A stretch of 13,283 nucleotides of DNA from PZPK01 sp047628385 (GTDB lineage Bacteria > Pseudomonadota > Gammaproteobacteria > Pseudomonadales > Oleiphilaceae). Under the pieces are notes generated by a model. It had not been told where the DNA came from. It made no database searches and was given only the letters and a program-made list of their open reading frames with translations. The number at the start of each line of letters is the position of its first letter. Position 1 is the first letter of the stretch. This document shows positions 1-5,977 of the stretch, piece after piece. The stretch spans positions 1-13,283 of the forward strand of contig JBLHVH010000080.1 of the NCBI GenBank assembly GCA_047628385.1, given 5' to 3'. The position numbers and the translations under genes are program-made.

Positions 1-295
1 CATTTATTTTATCGGCGTCTTTATTTAGCGCCTTCTCATTTTCTTCTTCTTTTTCTTCATAGGCTGGTTTTTTTGATTGTAGTGCTGCATGAGTGGTTAG
101 TGCGCCAGCTATTGCAGCATTAGATAACTCTTCCTGTCCAATTTCTTGCATTGGAAAATCATCGATGGTTGATTTTTTTTTAATAGAAAAATCAAAATCA
201 ATATCATCAAATTCTGAATCATCAAAATTATCATCTGCGTAGGTAAATGAGCAGAGGATAAGAAGTATCCCGATTATAGAGTAGTATGGCTTCAT
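1..295 (-). CDS. Partial exported acidic protein of unknown function (N-terminal 98 residues)
   Basis: This gene starts with ATG at 293-295 and runs off the left edge with no stop. The first 20 residues form a clear Sec signal peptide: a Lys, a hydrophobic core (IIGILLILCSF) and a likely cleavage after Thr-Tyr-Ala. The mature part opens with a very acidic, Asp/Phe-rich stretch (DDNFDDSEFDDIDFDF). It then has three Lys codons inside a run of nine A (173-181, seen as T on the plus strand), and later a Glu/Lys-rich low-complexity segment. An AAGAG ribosome binding site sits 8 bases before the ATG. I do not recognise the family. The product is probably periplasmic, and since the C-terminus is missing any function is unknown. 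A 9-bp tandem repeat lies just upstream in its leader or promoter region. Confidence 0.75.
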   Translation of the reverse strand, partial: MKPYYSIIGILLILCSFTYADDNFDDSEFDDIDFDFSIKKKSTIDDFPMQEIGQEELSNAAIAGALTTHAALQSKKPAYEEKEEENEKALNKDADKIN

Positions 296-311
296 GATGT
301 AAACTCTTGTT

Positions 312-347
312 ATTGACTGTATTGACTGTATTGACTGTATTGACTGT
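312..347. repeat. Four perfect tandem copies of a 9-bp unit (ATTGACTGT)
   Basis: Four head-to-tail copies of ATTGACTGT occupy 312-320, 321-329, 330-338 and 339-347. The core GACTGT appears once more at 372-377. The array lies 16-52 bases before the start codon of the left-edge minus-strand gene and about 110 bases before greB. It is therefore in the regulatory region or leader, not in coding sequence. Each unit contains TTGACT, which resembles a -35 box on the plus strand, but no well-spaced -10 box follows. Copy number could vary by slippage; that is inference. Confidence 0.9.
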
Positions 348-354
348 ATAAGTA

Positions 355-368
355 TTTTAGCGCTAAAA
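355..368. promoter_or_regulatory. Perfect 14-bp palindrome in a divergent intergenic region, possible operator
   Basis: TTTTAGCGCTAAAA is a perfect inverted repeat with no spacer. It sits between the 9-bp repeat array and greB, in the space that must hold the promoters of the left-edge gene and greB. A short gapless palindrome of this kind is more like a dimeric regulator site than a terminator. The bound protein is unknown. Confidence 0.35.
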
Positions 369-458
369 AAAGACTGTAACTATGAATACTGTCTACCTAT
401 TGGGTATTAATATGAATAACGCAGCTAAATTTTAATTAAAGTTAGAAGATAAGGTAGG

Positions 459-941
459 ATGAAAACAAACTTAATTACAAAAGAAGGTCATGACGCCTTA
501 CAAACTGAGCTTAATTTTCTTTGGCAAAAAGAACGACCAGAAATAACTAAAAAAGTATCTTGGGCCGCCAGTCTTGGTGATCGAAGTGACAATGCAGATT
601 ATCAATATAATAAGCAACGTTTAAGAGAGATTGATCGACGTATTCGTTTTTTACGTAAACGTATTGAAGCAGTAAAGGTTGTAGAATATTCATCGGAACA
701 AGAAGGTCGTGTATTTTTTGGTGCTTGGGTAGAAATTGAAAATGACGATGCCGAAGTTATGCGTTTTAGAGTAGTTGGTGGTGATGAAATTTATGGCCGA
801 CGTGATTATATATCAGTAGATTCTCCAATGGCTCGCGCATTGTTAAAAAAAGAAGTTGATGATGATATCGTGGTTGAAACACCTTCAAAAAAAACTTATT
901 GGTCAATAAACTGTATTGAATATTTAGTCGAAAATAAGTAG
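459..941 (+). CDS. greB: Transcription elongation factor GreB
   Basis: GreB binds the secondary channel of RNA polymerase and stimulates cleavage of backtracked RNA, rescuing stalled elongation complexes in the cytoplasm. The 160 residues match the family length. Residues 1-75 form the antiparallel coiled coil, with the conserved stretch WAASLGDRS at 35-43 and NADYQYNKQRLREIDRR after it. The C-terminal FKBP-like domain has the typical VFFGAWVEIENDD and DSPMARALLKKEV blocks. GreB is favoured over GreA by the LWQKERPEITKKV and NADYQYNK signatures. The coiled-coil tip carries Asp41 but Asp44 where Escherichia coli GreB has Glu44. The start is supported by AAGGTAGG just before the ATG. The neighbour downstream on the same strand is a small unknown gene 122 bases away. 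No clear intrinsic terminator separates them. Confidence 0.97.
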   Translation: MKTNLITKEGHDALQTELNFLWQKERPEITKKVSWAASLGDRSDNADYQYNKQRLREIDRRIRFLRKRIEAVKVVEYSSEQEGRVFFGAWVEIENDDAEVMRFRVVGGDEIYGRRDYISVDSPMARALLKKEVDDDIVVETPSKKTYWSINCIEYLVENK

Positions 942-999
942 TTTCAACTCGGCTAATGAAGTGGCATGTAAAGATAGTAGAAAGAATATTAAATGTAGG

Positions 1000-1028
1000 T
1001 TGTAACACCTAAATTTAATTTGTATCTT
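1000..1028 (+). promoter_or_regulatory. Weak sigma-70 promoter candidate before the small helical gene
   Basis: TTGTAA at 1000-1005 and TATCTT at 1023-1028 are separated by 17 bases. Each matches four of six consensus positions, so this is only a candidate. It would start transcription about 25-30 bases before the ATG at 1064. Confidence 0.25.
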
Positions 1029-1063
1029 TTATAGGGTAAAAGAATCTTATTTGGAGAAATAGA

Positions 1064-1372
1064 ATGAAAATCGATAAAAAATTAAATGAAATTGCTGAAG
1101 GTGTATTGGCTCAATTAGATTCTGTTGGATATCGCTTAGATGCTATTGGTGTAGAAAATCAAATTAATCGTCACAACTTAATTGCACTAATAATGTTTGG
1201 TCAAAAGCGTTTAGAAGGTGAAATGGATAGCTTAAGCGCTGTCGTGGATACTGGGAAATCAAAAATAGATAGTATTGCACGTTCTGCTGAAAAGCTTGTT
1301 GTAAGTGCGACTGACCTAGCTTTGTTTCCAGCTACCTATACAATTGGTCGAGTGAAAGCTAAGCTTGCTTAA
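1064..1372 (+). CDS. Small soluble, mostly helical protein of unknown function (102 aa)
   Basis: The gene starts with ATG after a good GGAG ribosome binding site (TTGGAGAAATAGA before the ATG). Codon use resembles its neighbours, which supports a real gene. The protein has no signal peptide and no long hydrophobic helix. It reads as amphipathic helices with regularly spaced Leu, Ile and Val: residues 1-25, then 33-60 and 62-85. It ends in a basic tail, RVKAKLA. The overall look recalls small coiled-coil or phasin-like proteins, but I see no diagnostic motif and do not assign it. It follows greB on the same strand and ends in front of a hairpin shared with the converging kinase gene. Confidence 0.7.
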   Translation: MKIDKKLNEIAEGVLAQLDSVGYRLDAIGVENQINRHNLIALIMFGQKRLEGEMDSLSAVVDTGKSKIDSIARSAEKLVVSATDLALFPATYTIGRVKAKLA

Positions 1373-1413
1373 TTGTCAGGACTAAAATCTATTGAGCTCC
1401 AGTAAGTACACGA

Positions 1414-1444
1414 AGTAGTTATATAGGCCTATTGTATAACTACT
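1414..1444. terminator. Hairpin between converging genes, possible weak bidirectional terminator
   Basis: A perfect 10-bp inverted repeat (AGTAGTTATA at 1414-1423 and TATAACTACT at 1435-1444) encloses an 11-base loop that itself contains the palindrome TAGGCCTA. It lies between the 3' ends of the plus-strand helical gene and the minus-strand kinase gene, where a shared terminator would be expected. The stem is AT-rich and neither side has a strong T run (only TATTT on the plus strand), so efficiency is doubtful. Confidence 0.45.
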
Positions 1445-1540
1445 ATTTCAAGCAACCATTGTTTTAGGTAAGTGAGGGCACTGTTTTAAGCCAAAATATA
1501 TCTCACCATCACTCACTAATTCTCAATAAATATAGTTCTG

Positions 1541-2935
1541 TTATTTATGTTCTAAAGTGATCGCTTGTTTGGGGAAGCGTAATTCAATACGTAAGCCAGG
1601 TGCGTTATCTGTGAGTGCTATTTTTCCTTGATGTAAGTCCATTACAGCCAAAACTAGACTCAAACCTAATCCGTTACCGGGTAAAGATCGGCTTTTAGCG
1701 ACACGATAAAATCGTTGAAATACGTGCTCGCGTTCTTCTTCTGGAATACCAATCCCTGAATCAGCAACCGAAAGAAAGGTTTCATTTTGATTTGACGTTA
1801 ATGAGATATCTATTTCACCATCTTCTGGTGTATATTTTATGGCGTTATCAATCAGGTTGCATAGGGTTTGAAACAGTAGATCACGATCACCCATAATAGC
1901 GACATTTGGTTCGATCATGATTGAAAACTTTTGTTGCTTATCTTCTGCTAAGGCTTCGTATAATTCAGCAGCATCCTGAGCTAAACCCGATAGATCGAAG
2001 GTCTTAAAATTAGAAACCTTGTCACCTACTTCAAGCCGCGCAATTCTTAACAAAGCATTAAACGTCGCCAGCAATTGGTCTGCTTCTGCAACAGACTTAC
2101 CGACTTGTTCTCTGTCTTGGTCACGATCAACGGTTAATAATGTATTCTCAAGTTGATTACGGAGCCGTGTGAGAGGTGTTCGTAGGTCATGCGCTATGTT
2201 ATCAGAGACATGGCGAACACCTTCCATGAGTTGTACGATTCGGTCTAACATCTCGTTTAGATTTCGAGCGAGCTGATCAAATTCATCATTAGTGCCACGG
2301 TCGGGTATTCTAAGTGATAAATTACCACGCATGATGTTTTGACTGGTTTGGTTAATAAGTTCGACGCGTTTGGAGGTACTTCGGCTCATCATAATACCGC
2401 CGAACATCGCTAAAGCAAACGTAATAGCCATTCCAAAATTAATGGCGCGTTCAACCAGCTCTTTAACTGCCATGAAATCGTTGACATCACGGCCGACCAA
2501 TAAGCGTAAGCCTCCGGGAACGATAAAAATTCGTGCGCGTGCTGGTCTCGGTTCTGCGGTGGGCCATCCAAGCGCATCATCTAGGGTAAAGTTAAGCCAG
2601 CCGTCTTGTACTTCTCCATCTTCAGGCCATTTACTAATATTGCCCGCTAATTTGATAAAGTCACGTGCCGTAAATAAGTAAATACTTTTACCATTTGGAT
2701 CACGTGCAACACGCTCGCGAATAACGCTAATTAAACCGTTTAGGCCTTGACGCTGATACTGCTCAGCCAGACCAATAATTTCTGCTTCGATGGTTTCATC
2801 TGTTTGGCTAGACATATAGCCAGCCGTCGCCCAATAGATAAAACCCATTAATATAAACACAGAGGTGGCGAACAGTACCATGTACATGACCGCCAGTTGA
2901 AAGGTAGATGTTCTAAGAAGGTTAAGAATCTTCAC
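1541..2935 (-). CDS. Membrane sensor histidine kinase of a two-component system
   Basis: This 464-residue inner-membrane kinase senses an unknown periplasmic signal and phosphorylates the regulator encoded just upstream. Helix 1 spans about 13-40, a periplasmic region of about 125 residues follows, and helix 2 spans about 165-184. HAMP covers about 185-238. The HisKA domain carries the H-box around His249 (NIAHDLRTPL). The ATPase domain has the N-box (Asn360, Asn364), the G1 box DSGIGI (392-397), the F-box FQRFYR (406-411) and the G2 box GNGLGL (420-425), so all catalytic motifs are intact. The start is GTG at 2933-2935, overlapping the end of the regulator gene by 14 bases. No strong ribosome binding site is visible, so translation is probably coupled. 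The type resembles QseC, PmrB and CusS kinases, but the ligand cannot be told from sequence and no symbol is given. Confidence 0.93.
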   Translation of the reverse strand: MKILNLLRTSTFQLAVMYMVLFATSVFILMGFIYWATAGYMSSQTDETIEAEIIGLAEQYQRQGLNGLISVIRERVARDPNGKSIYLFTARDFIKLAGNISKWPEDGEVQDGWLNFTLDDALGWPTAEPRPARARIFIVPGGLRLLVGRDVNDFMAVKELVERAINFGMAITFALAMFGGIMMSRSTSKRVELINQTSQNIMRGNLSLRIPDRGTNDEFDQLARNLNEMLDRIVQLMEGVRHVSDNIAHDLRTPLTRLRNQLENTLLTVDRDQDREQVGKSVAEADQLLATFNALLRIARLEVGDKVSNFKTFDLSGLAQDAAELYEALAEDKQQKFSIMIEPNVAIMGDRDLLFQTLCNLIDNAIKYTPEDGEIDISLTSNQNETFLSVADSGIGIPEEEREHVFQRFYRVAKSRSLPGNGLGLSLVLAVMDLHQGKIALTDNAPGLRIELRFPKQAITLEHK

Positions 2936-3605
2936 TTAGAATATACCCTGCACCTCTAACAGTTTGAAGCAGTTGTTTAGGAAAATCTTTATCGATTTTA
3001 GAGCGCAAACGGCTAATATGCACATCAATCACGTTTGTTTGCGGATCAAAGTGATAATCCCAAACTTGCTCTAAAAGCATTGTACGTGTGACAACTTGGC
3101 CTGCATGCTTCATGAGGTATTCTAATAAACGAAACTCTCTTGGCTGTAGGTCTATTTTTTCAGAGTTGCGCTTTACTGTTCGTGCCAGTAAGTCCATTTC
3201 CAGGTCAGCAACGCTTAAATGCGTTACTTTTTCAGAGCCATTTTTTGAGCCTCTACGCATTAACACTTCAAGGCGAGCGAGTAATTCTGTGTATGAAAAT
3301 GGCTTTGTTAAGTAATCATCGCCACCACCACGTAAACCTTCAACCCGGTCATCAACATCACCTAAAGCACTTAGAATAAGTACCGGGGTTTGATTGCCTG
3401 TTGCTCTAATGGTTTTGATAATAGACAAACCGTCCATACTAGGCAGCATGCGGTCAATAATCATGACATCATAGGTTTCGCTAGCGGCCAATAATAAACC
3501 TTCTTTACCATCACCTGAGTGGTCAACAACATTGTCGTTTTCTTTCAGTCCATTCACTAAGTATGCAGCGACGTCTTTGTCATCTTCAATTACTAGTATG
3601 CGCAT
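2922..3605 (-). CDS. OmpR/PhoB-family response regulator, partner of the downstream kinase
   Basis: This 227-residue DNA-binding regulator is phosphorylated by its partner kinase. The receiver domain (1-118) has the acidic pair Glu8/Asp9, the phosphorylation site Asp51 (IIDRMLPSMDG), the switch Ser79 and Lys101 in LTKPF. A winged helix-turn-helix DNA-binding domain follows at about 130-225, ending in the typical TVRGAGYIL. The start chosen is ATG at 3603-3605. It begins MRILVIEDD, as in this family, and has a GAGG ribosome binding site 5 bases upstream. The frame is open further upstream to 3677, but that would add 24 atypical residues overlapping djlA. With the chosen start, the gap to djlA is 34 bases, which suggests an operon djlA-regulator-kinase. 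The target genes are unknown. Confidence 0.93.
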   Translation of the reverse strand: MRILVIEDDKDVAAYLVNGLKENDNVVDHSGDGKEGLLLAASETYDVMIIDRMLPSMDGLSIIKTIRATGNQTPVLILSALGDVDDRVEGLRGGGDDYLTKPFSYTELLARLEVLMRRGSKNGSEKVTHLSVADLEMDLLARTVKRNSEKIDLQPREFRLLEYLMKHAGQVVTRTMLLEQVWDYHFDPQTNVIDVHISRLRSKIDKDFPKQLLQTVRGAGYILSEDS

Positions 3606-3639
3606 CTTGGCCTCAACTTGTTTATTTGGTTCAACGAGA

Positions 3640-4449
3640 TTATTTACTTCTGTCGTGTTTAATTTGTTCGTAAGCATCTTTTATTTCACGTGTTTTTTCG
3701 GTGGCAATTTTCATCATTTCTTCAGGTAAACCTTTAGAAACAAGCTTATCTGGATGATGTTGACTAATGAGTCTTCGATAAGCTTTTTTAAGCTCAGCAT
3801 CCGTACAAGCTGAATTTATACCTAAAATTTCATAAGCTTGTTCAATGACTTGTGCTTCTGTTTTTTTGCTAGGGTGACTACCATCAAATTTCGCATAACG
3901 TTGTTGTGCAGTCATCATGGCGAGTAATTCTTCAAAGTGCCGTCGTTTAAAACCTAATAACTCCGCGACACTAAGTAATAACTTTTGCTCTTCAGGGTGT
4001 AATTCATTATCAGCGAGCGCTGTACTTAATTGAATCTCCATAAAAATACGGAGTAAATCAGTACGTCGACCACACTCTTGCCGAAATTGCACTAAGACTG
4101 ACTGTAAATCAAAGTCGTTTTCTTTACCTTGATTAAAAAGATTGATAGCCGCGCGTTTTTGGTCTTCATTAAGTTGCATTTTATCCATTGTTTGGCGCGC
4201 AACTTCAATTTCAATAGCAGAAACAATGCCGTCAGATTTAGCAACACGTCCCATTATCGAAAAAGTAGCAGTAAAGAATGCAGCTTGAATTCGTTCTTGA
4301 TCTGCACCACCTAAACCTAGACCGGCGGAATCCAAACCCTTCAGGCCTTTATCAAAGCTATGACCTAATGCGCCGCCTAGCAATGCACCTAATGGGCCTA
4401 CTAGCACAAAGCCTAAAGTGCTACCTATTACTTTTCCCCACCAACTCAT
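3640..4449 (-). CDS. djlA: DnaJ-like membrane co-chaperone DjlA
   Basis: DjlA is an inner-membrane J-domain protein that stimulates the ATPase of DnaK. In Escherichia coli its overproduction activates the Rcs envelope-stress phosphorelay. A Gly-rich hydrophobic N-terminal helix holds the membrane anchor (about residues 7-30 from this start), ending in GHSFDKG. A TerB-like helical domain follows at about 50-190. The C-terminal J-domain starts near 205 (EQAYEILGI) and contains the essential His-Pro-Asp in SQHHPDKLV. The ATG at 4447-4449 gives an N-terminus beginning MSWWGK, similar to MQYWGK in Escherichia coli. An in-frame GTG three codons upstream (4456-4458) is also possible, because the AAGG site lies 3 bases from it and 12 bases from the ATG. 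The gene is followed at 34 bases by a two-component pair, probably in one transcript. Confidence 0.92.
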   Translation of the reverse strand: MSWWGKVIGSTLGFVLVGPLGALLGGALGHSFDKGLKGLDSAGLGLGGADQERIQAAFFTATFSIMGRVAKSDGIVSAIEIEVARQTMDKMQLNEDQKRAAINLFNQGKENDFDLQSVLVQFRQECGRRTDLLRIFMEIQLSTALADNELHPEEQKLLLSVAELLGFKRRHFEELLAMMTAQQRYAKFDGSHPSKKTEAQVIEQAYEILGINSACTDAELKKAYRRLISQHHPDKLVSKGLPEEMMKIATEKTREIKDAYEQIKHDRSK

Positions 4450-4498
4450 AGATGACACTTACCTTATGGACGTTTAAAATGGCTGAACTTAGCCTAAA

Positions 4499-4513
4499 TA
4501 TACCTAAGGTATA
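4499..4513. promoter_or_regulatory. 15-bp palindrome upstream of djlA, overlapping a candidate -10 box
   Basis: TATACCT-A-AGGTATA has perfect 7-bp arms around one central base, 50 bases before the djlA ATG. On the minus strand the hexamer TATACC inside it lies 16 bases after TTGCCC, making a plausible sigma-70 promoter with a palindrome over its -10 region. That layout suits a repressor or autoregulator site. Whether the neighbouring response regulator or another protein binds is unknown. Confidence 0.35.
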
Positions 4514-4858
4514 AATTTTGACCACAGTAGGGCAAGATAACCAGTTAAAAGTTCGTAACACGCTAGATTAGCGTGCATTAAAAAGGTAAAAAAGTGTATT
4601 TATACTTACTGTCGAAACCAAGCAATTGATCTCTGAGTGTTTGATTTTGGTATATATTCTGCGCTAAGCCAGCCAGAATAATTGAAGCGGTTGAGTAAGC
4701 TGAAAAGAGTGTTGAAATTTAATTTACCTATGTTTTTAGCGCAAGTCTCAATTGTGTGTTTTATTAAAGCTATTCAAATGAATACGATGATCATTAGGTT
4801 TCCTCGTTATAATGAGGAACTTGGCGGCTTGTATTGATGAAGATTAAATAATAGATAT

Positions 4859-4884
4859 AAAAAAACCGCCAGATTAGGCGGTTT
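4859..4884 (-). terminator. Rho-independent terminator of rpoH
   Basis: Read on the minus strand, a perfect 8-bp stem (AAACCGCC/GGCGGTTT) with a 6-base loop is followed by a continuous T run (A on the plus strand at 4859-4865). It lies 20 bases after the rpoH stop codon. This is the clearest intrinsic terminator in the window. Confidence 0.92.
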
Positions 4885-4903
4885 AAGGTACGTAGCTTAT
4901 AAC

Positions 4904-5758
4904 TTAAGCTTCGATAAGTGCTTTTACTTTCTTCATCGCATTTTTTTCAAGTTGTCGAATTCGCTCAGCAGAAACACCATATTCGTCTGCTAAATCGTGC
5001 AACGTTGATTTGTTTTCCGTTAACCAACGCTTTAGCAGAATATCAAAACTTCGTTCATCAAGGGTTTTTAATGCACTATGTAAGCGAGAGTTTACATCTT
5101 CTGTGGCATTCAGCTTCTCTATGTTAATGGCAGGATCTTGTGAGTGATCTTCCAAATAGTTAGCGGGTGCTTGATATGCAGAATCGTCGTCATCATTGGC
5201 GCCCATATCGAAGGCGGTATCGTGTGCACTAAGACGTCCTTCCATTTCACGAACAACTTTAGGTTCAACTCCTAAATTTTCTGCAACTGAAAGCACTTCT
5301 GCATGCGTAAACCAAGCTAAGCGCTTTTTTGAGCTACGTAAGTTAAAAAACATTTTACGTTGTGCTTTCGTGGTTGCAATCTTAACTATTCGCCAATTTT
5401 TTAAAATAAATTCATGAATTTCAGCTTTGATCCAATGCACGGCAAAAGAAACCAAACGCACCCCAAATTCAGGGTTAAAGCGCTTAACCGCCTTCATTAA
5501 GCCTACATTACCTTCTTGAATCAGATCTGCTTGCGCCAAGCCGTAACCTGAGTAACTTTTAGCAACATGAATAACAAAGCGAAGATGAGACATAACCATG
5601 TGTCGGGCAGCTTCTAGATCGTTTTCATCGTGTAGACGATCCGCTAAACCTTTTTCTTCTTCAACCGTTAAAATAGGGATACCATTCACGGCCTGAATAT
5701 AGGACGCCAGATTTGCGCCTGGGACCAACATATCGACTGGCTGTAAGCTTGTACCCAT
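4904..5758 (-). CDS. rpoH: RNA polymerase sigma-32, heat-shock sigma factor RpoH
   Basis: RpoH directs RNA polymerase to heat-shock promoters for chaperones and proteases. Length (284 residues) and domains are normal. Regions 1.2-2.4 span about 15-130 with HLRFVIHVAKSYSGYG and DLIQEGNVGLMKAVKRF. The diagnostic RpoH box is at 133-141 (QRKMFFNLR; Escherichia coli has Leu at the fourth position). Region 4.2 is at about 251-282 with GVSAERIRQLEKNAMKK, the -35 recognition helix. The start ATG has a strong GGAG site 8 bases upstream. The gene lies 219 bases after ftsX in the conserved ftsYEX-rpoH order. That gap contains a sigma-E-like promoter, so rpoH probably has transcripts of its own besides readthrough from ftsX. 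It ends in a strong terminator. Confidence 0.97.
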   Translation of the reverse strand: MGTSLQPVDMLVPGANLASYIQAVNGIPILTVEEEKGLADRLHDENDLEAARHMVMSHLRFVIHVAKSYSGYGLAQADLIQEGNVGLMKAVKRFNPEFGVRLVSFAVHWIKAEIHEFILKNWRIVKIATTKAQRKMFFNLRSSKKRLAWFTHAEVLSVAENLGVEPKVVREMEGRLSAHDTAFDMGANDDDDSAYQAPANYLEDHSQDPAINIEKLNATEDVNSRLHSALKTLDERSFDILLKRWLTENKSTLHDLADEYGVSAERIRQLEKNAMKKVKALIEA

Positions 5759-5807
5759 AAATGATTCTCCAATAAAAAATGTGTTTCAGATTTTAGCATC
5801 CATAAAC

Positions 5808-5836
5808 CTAGACCGAAAAAAGCAGAATAAGTTCAA
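5808..5836 (-). promoter_or_regulatory. Sigma-E (RpoE)-type promoter candidate for rpoH
   Basis: On the minus strand TTGAACTT (5829-5836) is followed after 16 bases by TCTAG (5808-5812). From memory, the RpoE-dependent P3 promoter of Escherichia coli rpoH has the same layout, TTGAACTT, 16 bases, then TCTGA, with CGG directly before the -10 in both. Transcription would start near 5801, giving a leader of about 43 bases with the GGAG site. One -10 position differs from consensus. Confidence 0.6.
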
Positions 5837-5977
5837 TTTACTAAAATTGACTATATATCAATCAATATTAATGCATTATTGCGCTAGAGGGAACTAAAAT
5901 CCAAGCTCTTTTTAGCACGTATAAGCCTATCAATATGCCTTAAGCTTAGATTTTACTAAAAATTAAGGTGAGTTGTA

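Larger units (their letters stand above)
4459..4903. other. 445-bp gap between djlA and rpoH with no convincing gene
   Basis: This stretch holds, from left to right: the djlA leader and promoter candidate with a palindrome (4499-4513); a 7-bp hairpin with a 3-base loop (4559-4575) lacking a T tract; an extended -10-like element on the plus strand (TGGTATATA, 4648-4656); an 8-bp inverted repeat (TGCGCTAA 4660-4667, TTAGCGCA 4736-4743); a hairpin TTCCTC/GAGGAA (4800-4819); and the rpoH terminator (4859-4884). The longest reading frame of note is 35 codons (4730-4837, plus strand) with no ribosome binding site. A small RNA is possible but not shown. Confidence 0.6.

Noticed and set aside
312..347. 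Tandem repeats as a small CRISPR array or an origin iteron set
   Set aside because: The units are 9 bp and directly adjacent with no spacers, and no cas or replication initiator gene is present.
3606..3677. Upstream extension of the response regulator
   Set aside because: It would overlap djlA and precede the conserved receiver start with an atypical polar segment; the internal ATG has a GAGG site.
4559..4575. Hairpin CACGCTA/TAGCGTG as a terminator
   Set aside because: No T run follows on either strand and it lies upstream of djlA, where a terminator is not needed for a known gene.
4730..4837. A 35-codon plus-strand reading frame in the djlA-rpoH gap
   Set aside because: It has no ribosome binding site, no recognisable motif and a length expected by chance.
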